Assembly (NCBI RefSeq): GCF_022321485.1
Contig: NZ_JAKOGG010000001.1
Span: 310,001 to 374,000 of the forward strand
Source: Shewanella electrica
GTDB taxonomy: Bacteria > Pseudomonadota > Gammaproteobacteria > Enterobacterales > Shewanellaceae
Direction of reading: 5' to 3'
DNA: 64,000 nucleotides
Below are positions 26,836 to 36,194 of this stretch, piece after piece; the first letter of the stretch is position 1, and each line of letters starts with the position of its first letter. The notes below the pieces were generated by a model that was given only the letters and a program-made list of their open reading frames with translations, was not told the origin of the DNA and did not search any database. Both the position numbers and the translations under genes were made by a program.

Positions 26836-27407
26836 ACACAAATTTCGGTATAAGTTACTAAAATGTGATGTAAAGGTGTTGATCAATTATGAATAAAGTC
26901 ACGTTGATGATTGATTAATCGCTAGTAACATCCAAAGTCGCTAGTAATATTCACTATTGCTGCTTTAGTGACCAAGGAAATGGGGTTGCTGAAATAAATT
27001 TTCGGTTTGCGTATTCAACTTTAGTTGTAAGAAAGTTACGTGTTACGGAAATGGCGGCGTTAAATTATTCAATGATACGTCTTATCATGAAAAAGAAACG
27101 GTTTGCTGAATAGCTGCTGAATCTCTTTATAATCAAACTGTTGCGGTGTTTTGCAGATTGTTCGATATTAGCGAAAATGTCGACGAAGTTACTGAAATGC
27201 CGAATATTTATGCAGTGGGATAACACCACAATTTTCGTGGCGATAAGGTGTTAATTGGGTTAGAATGCCGCCGTTCAACGTGATTGCGATCGCATTTCTG
27301 AGATAAATCTGCGCTAGCTCAACGGGCTGGAATTTATAAGTGTGATTCCTCTGTGTTGACAGGAACGCGGCGCATTGTCTTTCCTCCAAAACGTAGTGCA
27401 TGTGGAT
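26836..27407. promoter_or_regulatory. Long AT-rich leader upstream of nqrA
   Basis: These 572 bases contain no credible gene. TATAAT at 27128-27133 has TTGCTG at 27103-27108, but the 19-base spacing is poor. TAGAAT near 27260 and TTGACA at 27355 are other loose promoter elements. The nqr promoter or promoters must lie here. The length suggests an untranslated leader or several regulatory sites, but I identify none with certainty. Confidence 0.4.
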
Positions 27408-28742
27408 ATGATTACAATCAAGAAAGGATTGGATCTACCTGTTGCAGGTACTCCAAAGCAAGTTATCCATGATGGGCCAGCCATCAAACACGTAGCTACA
27501 TTAGGTGAAGAGTATATTGGCCTTCGCCCGACCATGAAAGTTCGTGTCGGAGATAAGGTGAGCAAGGGACAGGTAATTTTTGAAGACAAAAAGAATCCTG
27601 GCGTCAAATATACCGCTTTTGCCAGTGGCACAGTTACTGAAATCAACCGCGGCGCCAAACGTGTTTTGCAGTCTGTCGTTATCGAAGTTGAAGGAAATGA
27701 ATCTGTTTCATTTGCTCAGTTCGATGCACAACAGCTAGACACGCTTGAAGCGGAAAAAGTACGAGAAAACCTTGTTGAATCAGGGTTATGGACTGCATTC
27801 CGTACTCGACCATTTAGTAAAGCACCCGCAGTAGATGCGGCTCCGGCAGCAATTTTCGTTACTGCCATCGATACTCAACCCCTCGCCGCTGACCCTCAAG
27901 TTGTGATTGCCGCTCAAAAAGAGGCGTTTAGCAACGGGCTAAAAGTTATCTCTCGCCTGACTGACAAAGTCTTTTTGTGTAAAGCGCCGGGTGCGGATAT
28001 CCCCTCAGCCAATGCTCAAGTTGAAGAGTTTGCCGGACCGCACCCAGCGGGCTTAGCTGGCACACATATTCACTTCTTACTGCCTGCATCTTCTAAACGC
28101 AGTGTGTGGCATGTCGGTTATCAAGATGTCATCGCCATCGGCCAACTGTTCACTACCGGTGAACTGAACGTCGAACGCGTGGTGGCTATCGGCGGCCCTA
28201 AAGCAAGCAACCCTCGTTTAGTGCGCACTGTTGCTGGTGCGAGTACTGATGAGCTGCTCGCTGGTGAAAAGGCGACTGGCGATGTGCGTACTATCTCTGG
28301 TTCAGTGCTCTACGGTGCTACTGCTAAAGGGCCTCATGCCTACCTTGGCCGTTACACTAACCAAGTGACCTTGTTGGAAGAAGGCACCGAGAAAGAATTC
28401 TTCGGCTGGGTAATGCCCGGCGCAGATAAATTCTCAATTACCCGTGCGTTCCTCAGCCATTTGAGCCCGAAAAAGCTGTTCAATATGACGACCAGCACCG
28501 GCGGCTCAGAACGTGCCATGGTACCGATTGGTAACTATGAACGCGTGGTGCCGATGGATATTCTGCCGACTATGCTGTTACGCGATCTTCTGGCTGGTGA
28601 TACCGATGGCGCAGTGGCTCTCGGCGCACTGGAGTTAGATGAGGAAGATTTGGCGCTGTGTACATTTGTTTGCCCAGGCAAATATGACTACGGTACCTAT
28701 CTGCGTGATTGCCTCGATACTATCGAGAGGGAAGGTCTATGA
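27408..28742 (+). CDS. nqrA: Na+-translocating NADH:quinone reductase subunit A
   Basis: NqrA is the cytoplasmic, membrane-associated subunit of the six-subunit sodium-pumping NADH:ubiquinone oxidoreductase and contributes to the quinone site. The 444-residue protein begins [18 protein letters not shown] and has [12 protein letters not shown] and [22 protein letters not shown], as in the family. The ATG at 27408 follows the family start; the open frame extends to a TTG 33 bases upstream. It overlaps nqrB by four bases (ATGA) at the head of a seamless operon. Confidence 0.96.
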   Translation: MITIKKGLDLPVAGTPKQVIHDGPAIKHVATLGEEYIGLRPTMKVRVGDKVSKGQVIFEDKKNPGVKYTAFASGTVTEINRGAKRVLQSVVIEVEGNESVSFAQFDAQQLDTLEAEKVRENLVESGLWTAFRTRPFSKAPAVDAAPAAIFVTAIDTQPLAADPQVVIAAQKEAFSNGLKVISRLTDKVFLCKAPGADIPSANAQVEEFAGPHPAGLAGTHIHFLLPASSKRSVWHVGYQDVIAIGQLFTTGELNVERVVAIGGPKASNPRLVRTVAGASTDELLAGEKATGDVRTISGSVLYGATAKGPHAYLGRYTNQVTLLEEGTEKEFFGWVMPGADKFSITRAFLSHLSPKKLFNMTTSTGGSERAMVPIGNYERVVPMDILPTMLLRDLLAGDTDGAVALGALELDEEDLALCTFVCPGKYDYGTYLRDCLDTIEREGL

Positions 28743-29938
28743 GTTTAAAAGATTTTCTTGAGCGTATTGAACCGCAGTTTGAAAAAGGCGGTAAGTACGA
28801 GAAGTGGTATGCGCTCTATGAAGCTGCCGCCACCATTTTCTACACCCCGGGTAAGGTCAACAAAGGCGCAACGCATGTTCGAGATAACATCGATCTGAAG
28901 CGCATGATGATTACTGTGTGGGCCTGTACATTCCCGGCCATGTTTGTGGGCATGTACAACGTCGGTTTACAAGCGCAAATCGCCTTGGCTGGCGGCTTTG
29001 GTACGCCAGACGTATGGCAAGTGGCTCTGTTTCAGTTGTTGGGTGGTGACTTAACCGCTAACACTGGCTGGGCTGGCTTGATGTTTTATGGCGCCTGTTT
29101 CTTCCTACCTATCTACGCGGTAACGTTTGCCGTCGGTGGTATTTGGGAAGTGATTTTCGCCTCAGTGCGTGGTCATGAAATTAACGAAGGCTTCTTTGTT
29201 ACTTCGGTACTGTTTGCGCTGACGTTGCCAGCAACTATCCCATTGTGGATGGTGGCCTTAGGTATCAGCTTCGGTGTGGTGATGGCGAAAGAAGTATTCG
29301 GCGGCACTGGCCGTAACTTCTTAAACCCTGCGCTGGCTGGACGTGCGTTCCTGTTCTTCGCTTACCCACTGAATATGTCAGGTGATACAACTTGGGTTGT
29401 GGCTGACGGTTTCTCGGGTGCGACGGCGCTGAGTCAAGCTGCTGCTGGTCAAATGAGCTACGCCTTAGACCAAAACTGGTGGAATGCCTTCTTGGGCTTT
29501 ATCCCAGGTTCTGTGGGTGAAGTATCAACGCTAGCTATTCTGCTTGGTGGTTTGATTATCATCTATACCCGTATCGCTTCTTGGCGCATCGTCGGTGGTG
29601 TCATGGTGGGGATGGTTGCCGTTTCTTTGCTGCTGAACGTCATCGGCTCTGACACTAACCCAATGTTCGCCATGCCTTGGTACTGGCACTTAGTTTTGGG
29701 TGGTTTTGCCTTCGGTATGATGTTTATGGCAACCGATCCAGTATCGGCTTCATTTACTAACAAAGCCAAATGGGCCTACGGCATTTTGATTGGTGCCATG
29801 GTGGTGTTCATTCGTGTAGTAAACCCTGCGTTCCCTGAAGGCATGATGTTGGCGATTCTGTTTGCCAACCTGTTTGCGCCATTGTTCGACCATTTTGTGG
29901 TTCAGGCGAATATCAAACGGAGGATTGCTCGTGGCTAA
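28739..29938 (+). CDS. nqrB: Na+-NQR subunit B
   Basis: NqrB is a polytopic membrane subunit that binds covalent FMN, riboflavin and quinone. The 399-residue sequence shows repeated hydrophobic segments, the N-terminal [38 protein letters not shown], and the flavinylation motif SGAT ([10 protein letters not shown] near residue 226), where ApbE attaches FMN to threonine. The start overlaps the nqrA stop as ATGA. A run of [15 protein letters not shown] near residue 335 is also diagnostic. Confidence 0.97.
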   Translation: MSLKDFLERIEPQFEKGGKYEKWYALYEAAATIFYTPGKVNKGATHVRDNIDLKRMMITVWACTFPAMFVGMYNVGLQAQIALAGGFGTPDVWQVALFQLLGGDLTANTGWAGLMFYGACFFLPIYAVTFAVGGIWEVIFASVRGHEINEGFFVTSVLFALTLPATIPLWMVALGISFGVVMAKEVFGGTGRNFLNPALAGRAFLFFAYPLNMSGDTTWVVADGFSGATALSQAAAGQMSYALDQNWWNAFLGFIPGSVGEVSTLAILLGGLIIIYTRIASWRIVGGVMVGMVAVSLLLNVIGSDTNPMFAMPWYWHLVLGGFAFGMMFMATDPVSASFTNKAKWAYGILIGAMVVFIRVVNPAFPEGMMLAILFANLFAPLFDHFVVQANIKRRIARG

Positions 29939-30716
29939 GAATAAAGAATCGTTCGCTCGGACGTTATTTATCGTTGTCGGCTTGTGCTTAATTTGCTCAA
30001 TCTTCGTATCGACCGCCGCGGTGTTATTGAAGCCTACACAGCAAGAAAACAAGTTATTAGACAAACAAAAATACATCCTTGAAGCGGCTAACCTGATCGA
30101 CAGCAAGTCACAGGTCACCAAGCAAGAGATTTTGGATACTTACGAGAAGTTTGTTGAAGCGAAAGTGATCAATTTGAAAACCGGTGACGAAGTGACTGGT
30201 GTCAATGCAGATACTTTTGACCAACAAAAAGCATCACGTGATCCTGAAACATCTTCAGTTCCTGAGCACGACATCGCATCGATTAAACGTGTGGCGGACA
30301 ATGCTGTGGTTTACTTGGTTCATGACGAAGCCGGTAAAGTGACCAGCGTGATCTTGCCTGTGCATGGTTACGGCCTGTGGTCGACCATGTATGCGTTCCT
30401 CGCGGTTGAGCCAGATCTGAACACAGTACAAAACCTCGTGTACTACAGCCAAGGTGAAACTCCGGGGCTGGGTGGCGAAGTTGAAAATCCTGTGTGGAAA
30501 GCGAAATGGAAAGGCAAAAAACTGTTTGATGAACAGGGTAATGTTGCCATTTCAGTAACTAAAAACCCTGCAATTGCCGAAACGCCATATGGTGTTGATG
30601 CGCTGTCTGGTGCAACGCTGACCAGTAACGGTGTACAGCATTCGCTGACCTTCTGGTTGGGCGAAGAAGGGTTTGCTAACTTCATCAAGAAAGCACGCAA
30701 TGGAGGATTGAGCTAA
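29931..30716 (+). CDS. nqrC: Na+-NQR subunit C
   Basis: NqrC has one N-terminal membrane helix ([22 protein letters not shown]) and a periplasmic FMN domain with the flavinylation motif SGAT ([11 protein letters not shown] near residue 222). [22 protein letters not shown] is a family signature. The start is the GTG at 29931, with GGAGG seven bases upstream; it overlaps the nqrB end by eight bases, so the genes are coupled. The 261-residue length is normal. FMN is probably attached by the ApbE encoded downstream. Confidence 0.96.
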   Translation: MAKNKESFARTLFIVVGLCLICSIFVSTAAVLLKPTQQENKLLDKQKYILEAANLIDSKSQVTKQEILDTYEKFVEAKVINLKTGDEVTGVNADTFDQQKASRDPETSSVPEHDIASIKRVADNAVVYLVHDEAGKVTSVILPVHGYGLWSTMYAFLAVEPDLNTVQNLVYYSQGETPGLGGEVENPVWKAKWKGKKLFDEQGNVAISVTKNPAIAETPYGVDALSGATLTSNGVQHSLTFWLGEEGFANFIKKARNGGLS

Positions 30717-31348
30717 TGGCCGACGCTAAAGAACTCAAGCAGGTTCTCACCGGACCTATTCTCAGCAATAACCCAATTGCGTTGCAGGTTCTGGGGATTT
30801 GTAGTGCGCTGGCGGTAACCAGCAAAATGGAAACCGCATTGGTCATGGCGTTAGCGCTGACCGCGGTAACCGCATTTTCGAATCTATTTATCTCTTTGAT
30901 CCGTAACCACATTCCTAACAGTGTGCGTATCATCGTACAGATGACCATTATCGCGTCACTGGTAATCGTGGTGGACCAGTTCCTGCAAGCTTACGCTTAC
31001 AACGTGTCTAAGCAGTTGTCGGTGTTCGTTGGGTTGATTATTACCAACTGTATCGTGATGGGCCGCGCTGAAGCCTACGCGATGAAATCACCACCGATGA
31101 TGAGCTTTATGGACGGTATCGGTAACGGTTTAGGTTACGGCGCAATTTTGCTGACCGTTGGCTTCTTCCGTGAGCTACTGGGTAGCGGCTCGTTGTTTGG
31201 TTTCCAAATCCTGCAGAAAATTTCTGATGGCGGTTGGTACCAACCAAACGGCTTGTTGCTGTTGCCACCAAGTGCCTTCTTCCTGATTGCATTTGTGATT
31301 TGGACGTTGCGCACCTACAAGCCTGATCAAGTAGAAGCGAAAGGATAA
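30716..31348 (+). CDS. nqrD: Na+-NQR subunit D
   Basis: A 210-residue membrane subunit with six hydrophobic helices, homologous to RnfE. It includes [40 protein letters not shown] and the C-terminal [15 protein letters not shown]. Together with NqrE it forms the core around an intramembrane iron-sulfur centre; cysteines C29 (GICSAL) and C112 (TNCIVMGR) are at the expected positions. The start ATG overlaps the nqrC stop (TAATG). Confidence 0.96.
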   Translation: MADAKELKQVLTGPILSNNPIALQVLGICSALAVTSKMETALVMALALTAVTAFSNLFISLIRNHIPNSVRIIVQMTIIASLVIVVDQFLQAYAYNVSKQLSVFVGLIITNCIVMGRAEAYAMKSPPMMSFMDGIGNGLGYGAILLTVGFFRELLGSGSLFGFQILQKISDGGWYQPNGLLLLPPSAFFLIAFVIWTLRTYKPDQVEAKG

Positions 31349-31353
31349 GCATA

Positions 31354-31962
31354 ATGGAACATTATATTAGTCTGTTCATCCGTTCTGTTTTCATTGAAAA
31401 CATGGCGCTGTCCTTCTTCTTGGGTATGTGTACTTTCTTGGCCGTATCTAAGAAAGTTGAAACCGCGATTGGCTTAGGTATCGCTGTTATTGTGGTAATG
31501 AGTATCTCAGTACCTGCGAACCAGCTCATTTATCAAGGTTTGTTGGCTCCGGGCGCACTGACTTGGGCAGGTTTCCCTGACGCTGACTTAAGCTTTTTGA
31601 AGTTCATTACCTTTATTGGGGTGATTGCAGCGTTAGTTCAGATCCTCGAAATGGCATTGGATAAGTACTTTCCACCACTATACAACGCGTTAGGTATCTT
31701 CCTGCCGTTGATTACGGTGAACTGTGCCATCTTCGGTGCGGTATCTTTCATGGTCGAACGCGATTACAACTTGGGTGAGAGCGTGGTCTTCGGCTTTGGT
31801 TCTGGTGCCGGTTGGGCATTGGCAATCATGCTGATGGCGGGTATTCGTGAAAAACTCAAATATGCAGACGTGCCTGCAGGGTTACGAGGCTTAGGGGTAA
31901 CCTTCCTCACTGCTGGCCTGATGGCGTTGGGCTTCATGTCGTTTTCTGGTGTCTCTTTATAA
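31354..31962 (+). CDS. nqrE: Na+-NQR subunit E
   Basis: A 202-residue membrane subunit paralogous to NqrD and to RnfA, of opposite topology. Diagnostic segments are [35 protein letters not shown] and [24 protein letters not shown]; cysteines C26 (GMCTF) and C120 (VNCAIFG) contribute to the membrane iron-sulfur site with NqrD. It starts five bases after nqrD and is followed by nqrF after 45 bases. Confidence 0.96.
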   Translation: MEHYISLFIRSVFIENMALSFFLGMCTFLAVSKKVETAIGLGIAVIVVMSISVPANQLIYQGLLAPGALTWAGFPDADLSFLKFITFIGVIAALVQILEMALDKYFPPLYNALGIFLPLITVNCAIFGAVSFMVERDYNLGESVVFGFGSGAGWALAIMLMAGIREKLKYADVPAGLRGLGVTFLTAGLMALGFMSFSGVSL

Positions 31963-32007
31963 GCGGCATCGGTAAACAACCGATCTGGACCTTCTAAGGA
32001 TAAGTTA

Positions 32008-33264
32008 ATGGATATTCTTGGTATTTTTAAGTCCACTCCACTTGAGGTATACCTCGGTGTGAGTATGTTTACCGCCATCGTACTGGTTTTGGTGTTAGTG
32101 ATTTTATTTGCTAAATCTAAGCTGGTATCTGAAGGCGATATTACAATTTCAATCAACGGTGATCCTGATAAAGCGATCACCACACAAGCCGGTGGCAAGC
32201 TGTTGGGCGCATTAGCTAACAACGGTATTTTCGTGTCATCTGCCTGTGGTGGCGGTGGCTCATGTGGTCAGTGTCGTGTGATTGTTAAATCCGGTGGCGG
32301 CGATATTCTGCCCACTGAACTGAACCACATCAACAAAGGCGAGGCGCGTACTGGCTGCCGTTTGTCATGTCAGGTTAACGTGAAATCTGACATGGATATC
32401 GAATTGGATGAACACATCTTCGGTATCAAGAAGTGGGAATGTGAAGTTATCTCTAACGATAACAAAGCGACCTTTATTAAAGAGCTGAAACTCGGTATTC
32501 CAAAAGGTGAATCTGTGCCATTCCGTGCGGGTGGTTATATTCAGATTGAAGCACCAGCTCACCACATCAAATATGCAGATTTTGATGTGCCTGAGAAATA
32601 CCGTGGTGACTGGAATCACTTTGGTTTCTTCAAATTGGAATCAAAAGTTGATGAGCCAGTGATCCGTGCATACTCCATGGCGAACTACCCAGAAGAGCAC
32701 GGCATCATCATGCTGAACGTGCGTATTGCTACGCCGCCACCACGTAACTTGAGCCTGCCTTGCGGTAAGATGTCTTCTTACATCTGGAGCCTAAAAGCAG
32801 GTGATAAAGTGACGATTTCTGGTCCATTTGGTGAGTTCTTTGCGAAAGACACCAATGCAGAAATGGTATTTATCGGTGGTGGTGCGGGTATGGCACCAAT
32901 GCGTTCGCATATTTTTGATCAACTTAAACGTATCAAAACTAACCGTAAGATAAGCTTCTGGTATGGTGCGCGTTCAAGACGTGAAATGTTCTATGTAGAA
33001 GATTTCGACGGTTTGGCCGCAGAGAACGACAACTTTGAATGGCACGTAGCCCTGTCTGATCCTCAACCTGAGGATGATTGGAACGGTTACACTGGCTTCA
33101 TTCATAACGTGTTGTACGAGAACTATCTCAAACACCACGAAGCGCCAGAAGATTGTGAGTTCTACATGTGTGGACCTCCGGTGATGAACGCCGCAGTGAT
33201 CGCCATGCTGAAAGACTTAGGTGTTGAAGACGAAAACATCCTACTGGATGACTTCGGCGGCTAG
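32008..33264 (+). CDS. nqrF: Na+-NQR subunit F (NADH dehydrogenase)
   Basis: NqrF is the electron entry subunit. A membrane helix (about residues 8-30) is followed by a 2Fe-2S ferredoxin domain with [10 protein letters not shown] near residue 70-79 and CRLSC near 110. The FAD domain (RAYSMANYP near residue 210) and NADH domain ([27 protein letters not shown]) complete the 418 residues. It oxidises NADH and passes electrons via FAD and the cluster. AAGGA precedes the ATG. A terminator follows, so the core operon ends here. Confidence 0.97.
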   Translation: MDILGIFKSTPLEVYLGVSMFTAIVLVLVLVILFAKSKLVSEGDITISINGDPDKAITTQAGGKLLGALANNGIFVSSACGGGGSCGQCRVIVKSGGGDILPTELNHINKGEARTGCRLSCQVNVKSDMDIELDEHIFGIKKWECEVISNDNKATFIKELKLGIPKGESVPFRAGGYIQIEAPAHHIKYADFDVPEKYRGDWNHFGFFKLESKVDEPVIRAYSMANYPEEHGIIMLNVRIATPPPRNLSLPCGKMSSYIWSLKAGDKVTISGPFGEFFAKDTNAEMVFIGGGAGMAPMRSHIFDQLKRIKTNRKISFWYGARSRREMFYVEDFDGLAAENDNFEWHVALSDPQPEDDWNGYTGFIHNVLYENYLKHHEAPEDCEFYMCGPPVMNAAVIAMLKDLGVEDENILLDDFGG

Positions 33265-33282
33265 TCGGCACACAAGAAATCT

Positions 33283-33311
33283 CGGCACAGCAATCGCTGT
33301 GCCGTTTTTTT
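33283..33311 (+). terminator. Rho-independent terminator after nqrF
   Basis: A perfect 9-bp stem CGGCACAGC / GCTGTGCCG with loop AATC and seven T residues, 19 bases after the nqrF stop. It separates the structural genes from apbE and may lower expression of the maturation genes. Confidence 0.9.
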
Positions 33312-33321
33312 AGGGAAATCT

Positions 33322-34371
33322 ATGATGCAGTTTGTTTTGCCACTCAAGGCTACGGTAACCCAATCGCTTAAGCAGTTGCTGTTGTTAACTACCACAGTAA
33401 TTGTGCTAGCGGGATGTTCAAAAACACCTGAAGTGATTTCACTGTCAGGCAGCACCATGGGCACCACATATCACATTAAAGTGGTGAGTAATGAGCGTAT
33501 GCCTGAAGCGCAGTTGCTACAGGCGCGTATCGACCTGCTGCTTGATAACGTCAACAATCAGATGTCCACCTATCGCCCTAACTCCGAACTGTCACGTTTT
33601 AATCAGTTAGAGCCGGGCCAGCCGATTCAGGTTTCTGCTGACACCGTTGAAGTGATTAAAGAGGGCATTCGCCTTAACCATACCACCGACGGTGCGTTAG
33701 ATATCACCTTAGGGCCATTGGTCAATCTTTGGGGCTTTGGCCCGGATAAACGCCCCATTAAGATCCCATCACCAGAAACCATTGCTGCCGCGAAAGAACG
33801 CACTGGCATCGATGGGATTACCATCGACGGTAATCAGTTGACTAAAACCAAAGCATCGCTCTACGTGGACTTGTCATCCATTGCCAAAGGCTTTGGTGTC
33901 GACAAAGTGGCAGATCTGTTGGATGGTTATCAAGCCGAGGGGTACTTAGTTGAAATTGGCGGTGAAGTGAGAGCCAAAGGGGTGAAGCCGGGGAACTTAG
34001 CTTGGCGCATCGCGGTAGAAAAACCAACCGAAGAAGACCGTGAAGTACAGCAGGTGATTGAACCGGGCAATATGGCCGTGGCTACCTCCGGTGATTATCG
34101 TATCTACTACGAAGAAGAAGGTGAGCGTTTTACCCATATTATTGATCCGCGCACTGGTTATCCCGTTAAGCATAGGTTAGCCTCGGTGACCGTATTGAAT
34201 GAGCGTTGTATGACCGCCGATGGTTACGCTACGGCAATGATGGTACTTGGGACCGAAAAATCGTTAGCGTTAGCCGAGAAAGAGCACCTAGCCATTATGT
34301 TAATTGAGAAACAAGATGATGGATTTAAGGTATACTACAGCTCAGCCTTTAAACCCTTCTTGAAGCAGTGA
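33322..34371 (+). CDS. apbE: FAD:protein FMN transferase
   Basis: ApbE cleaves FAD and links FMN to the threonine of SGAT-type motifs, here presumably in NqrB and NqrC. The 349-residue protein is a periplasmic lipoprotein: signal peptide with VLAGCSK (acylated Cys near residue 32). The domain contains GSTMGTTYHIKV, DGALDITLGPLVNLWGFG, SSIAKGFGVDKVADLL and HIIDPRTGYPVKH, all hallmark motifs including the magnesium site. GGGA lies before the tandem ATGs at 33322 and 33325. Only ten bases separate it from nqrM. Confidence 0.96.
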   Translation: MMQFVLPLKATVTQSLKQLLLLTTTVIVLAGCSKTPEVISLSGSTMGTTYHIKVVSNERMPEAQLLQARIDLLLDNVNNQMSTYRPNSELSRFNQLEPGQPIQVSADTVEVIKEGIRLNHTTDGALDITLGPLVNLWGFGPDKRPIKIPSPETIAAAKERTGIDGITIDGNQLTKTKASLYVDLSSIAKGFGVDKVADLLDGYQAEGYLVEIGGEVRAKGVKPGNLAWRIAVEKPTEEDREVQQVIEPGNMAVATSGDYRIYYEEEGERFTHIIDPRTGYPVKHRLASVTVLNERCMTADGYATAMMVLGTEKSLALAEKEHLAIMLIEKQDDGFKVYYSSAFKPFLKQ

Positions 34372-34380
34372 GGTAAATTT

Positions 34381-34605
34381 ATGGCAACCTTTATTGCAGC
34401 GTTTCTGTTCTTGTTAGTTTTTTTCCTTTTGATGTCTGTGGGTTATCTTATCAAGCGTAAAGCGGTGCAAGGCAGCTGCGGCGGGTTAGGGGCTCTCGGC
34501 ATTGAAAAAGCCTGTGATTGCGATGAACCCTGCGATCGCCGCAAAGCACGTGATGCCAAAGAGCGTGAACGGCAAGAAAAGCTAGCAAAGCATCGCATTA
34601 TTTAG
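34381..34605 (+). CDS. nqrM: Na+-NQR maturation factor NqrM
   Basis: A 74-residue protein with one N-terminal membrane helix (FIAAFLFLLVFFLLMSVGYLI) and a cytoplasmic segment with four cysteines: GSCGGLG, KACDCDEPCDRR. NqrM (formerly DUF539) is needed for assembly of functional Na+-NQR, probably by delivering iron to the NqrD/E membrane site; the cysteines are the expected ligands. It follows apbE by nine bases and ends with a terminator. Confidence 0.94.
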   Translation: MATFIAAFLFLLVFFLLMSVGYLIKRKAVQGSCGGLGALGIEKACDCDEPCDRRKARDAKERERQEKLAKHRII

Positions 34606-34625
34606 TTGGTTAGCACGATTTTATT

Positions 34626-34652
34626 AGGCGGCTTTTATAAGTCGCCTTTTTT
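34626..34652 (+). terminator. Rho-independent terminator after nqrM
   Basis: AGGCGGCTT pairs with AAGTCGCCT (one G-T pair) around TTAT, followed by six T residues. Confidence 0.85.
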
Positions 34653-34704
34653 ATTGCTGAAGCTAAGCGGTTGATCTTAGTTCAATCTAGTGTTTAATTT
34701 TTAT

Positions 34705-34723
34705 GCTAATGATAATGATTTTT
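34705..34723. promoter_or_regulatory. Fur-box-like site before the bacterioferritin genes
   Basis: GCTAATGATAATGATTTTT matches the 19-base Fur consensus at about 15 positions. It lies 104 bases upstream of the first bacterioferritin start, in an AT-rich gap. Iron storage genes are often Fur- or RyhB-linked; at this distance it could act as a repressor or activator site. Function is inferred. Confidence 0.6.
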
Positions 34724-34826
34724 ATTTGTAAGTGATTGAAATTGTAAGTTTTATTGAAACTTTGATGATTTGTATATAGGCTTGGAACATTGATGCAGAT
34801 CAAGATTTATCCATAAGGAAATCATT

Positions 34827-35300
34827 ATGAAAGGCCAACCTAGCGTTATTGCCCAACTTAACAAAGTGCTGACCACAGAACTCACTGCGATCAACCAGTA
34901 CTTTCTTCACGCCCGCATGTTTAAAAACTGGGGCCTAGCTGGGCTGAACCATCACGAATATAAAAAGTCGATTCAGGACATGAAGCACGCCGATAAGCTG
35001 ATCGAACGCGTGTTGTTTCTGGAAGGACTGCCAAATTTACAACAACTCGACAAATTGCGTATTGGTGAACATCCACAAGAGATGTTGAGTTGCGACCAAG
35101 CAATGCAAGAAGACGAAATTACCCTGCTGAAAAATGCCATCGCCGTGTGTGAAGCGGAAAGAGATTTTGTGACGCGTGATTTGTTGGAAGATCTGCTGGA
35201 AGACGAAGAAGAGCATCTTGATTGGCTCGAATCGCAGTTCGAGTTGATCAAACTCACCACTATCGAAAACTACCTGCAATCACAAATGGACAAGGAATAG
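34827..35300 (+). CDS. bfr: Bacterioferritin, haem-ligand subunit
   Basis: A 157-residue ferritin-like four-helix subunit. Counting from Met1, E18 and the haem-ligand methionine M52 (QDMKHAD) with H54 are present, but position 51 is Asp rather than Glu and position 94 is Gln rather than Glu, so the dinuclear ferroxidase centre is incomplete. The last helix keeps EEEHLDWLE. It should bind haem between subunit pairs but oxidise iron poorly. The partner gene 10 bases downstream has the opposite pattern, pointing to a mixed 24-mer. AAGGAAATC precedes the ATG. Confidence 0.94.
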   Translation: MKGQPSVIAQLNKVLTTELTAINQYFLHARMFKNWGLAGLNHHEYKKSIQDMKHADKLIERVLFLEGLPNLQQLDKLRIGEHPQEMLSCDQAMQEDEITLLKNAIAVCEAERDFVTRDLLEDLLEDEEEHLDWLESQFELIKLTTIENYLQSQMDKE

Positions 35301-35310
35301 GAGTATCACC

Positions 35311-35781
35311 ATGAAAGGCAATCCAAAGATTATTGAAGTATTAAATCAACTGCTCAATGGTGAACTCACCGCAATGGATCAGTATTTTGTACATGCGCAC
35401 ATGTATGAAGACTGGGGCTTGAATGAGCTGTATGAACGCATCAACCATGAATCTCAAGATGAGCGCGGTCATGCGGCTAAATTGATCTCTCGCATTCTCT
35501 TCCTTGAAGGCACTCCTGATATTGAAAAGCGTGATGCATTGACCATCGGCCAAAACGTACAGGAAATGCTGGAGCTGGATCTGCAATATGAATACAAAGT
35601 TGCTGCTGGCCTGCGTACTGCGATTGAGCTGTGTGAACAGTATAACGACTATCAGACACGCGAAATTCTTGAAGTGCTGTTAGAAGATACTGAAGACGAT
35701 CATATGCATTGGTTGGAACAGCAAGTGAGCCTAATCAAGATGATTGGCCTACAAAATTACATCCAAACAAAGATGTCATAA
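35311..35781 (+). CDS. bfr: Bacterioferritin, ferroxidase subunit
   Basis: A 156-residue bacterioferritin paralog. The ferroxidase ligands are all present: E18, E51 and H54 (SQDERGHAA), E94 (LQYEYK), and the E-x-x-H pair at 128/131 (EDDHMHW). Position 52 is Arg, so the haem-ligating methionine is missing. It should oxidise Fe(II) for storage in the mineral core, leaving haem binding to the partner encoded 10 bases upstream. GGAG precedes the ATG. Confidence 0.94.
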   Translation: MKGNPKIIEVLNQLLNGELTAMDQYFVHAHMYEDWGLNELYERINHESQDERGHAAKLISRILFLEGTPDIEKRDALTIGQNVQEMLELDLQYEYKVAAGLRTAIELCEQYNDYQTREILEVLLEDTEDDHMHWLEQQVSLIKMIGLQNYIQTKMS

Positions 35782-35792
35782 CCGTTTCGTAA

Positions 35793-35818
35793 TAGGGGCC
35801 GCATGTCGGCCCCTAATT
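35793..35818 (+). terminator. Hairpin after the bacterioferritin pair
   Basis: A 9-bp stem (TAGGGGCCG with CGGCCCCTA) and a 5-base loop, 11 bases after the stop, followed by ATTGTAGGGTTT. The stem is very stable but the U-tract is poor. Confidence 0.6.
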
Positions 35819-35902
35819 GTAGGGTTTAGCAGAAATATTCAGTGACTGTTCAGAAAATAACCGTTAGCCTGTAAATTATTTGACAGATTAGCGGAGTCTG
35901 CT

Positions 35903-36067
35903 ATGGGCCTGTTACAACGACTACACAGTTGCTTTATTGCTGAAGCGCAAGCACCTACACCAGAGCAAGTCCCATCGCCACAACCGGAGCAACAAAAACA
36001 ACCCGCAGTACCGGAAGCGATACTCACCGACGAAGAGTTACGTTTTATTCTCGATCTTTACAATTAG
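35903..36067 (+). CDS. Small Pro/Gln-rich protein of unknown function
   Basis: A 54-codon frame, MGLLQRLHSCF then a Pro-, Gln- and Glu-rich middle (PTPEQVPSPQPEQQKQ) and an acidic end, TDEELRFILDLYN. GGAG lies six bases before the ATG, which supports translation. No membrane segment or known motif was seen; the end resembles a short amphipathic helix. It stands alone between the bacterioferritin pair and a chemoreceptor gene. I do not recognise the family. Confidence 0.55.
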   Translation: MGLLQRLHSCFIAEAQAPTPEQVPSPQPEQQKQPAVPEAILTDEELRFILDLYN

Positions 36068-36194
36068 TCCGCAAAAATCCCACCTTTTACTTATTTTTTA
36101 TTCACCATTTACCTAATTGCATCTACTACCTTAGTCTCACCTTCTGCTAAAGTGTCAAACGCCTCGAATAAAAACTCTAAGAAAAGGAGCTTTG

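Noticed and set aside
27355-27400. TTGACA near nqrA as a -35 box
   Set aside because: No acceptable -10 hexamer lies 16 to 18 bases downstream.
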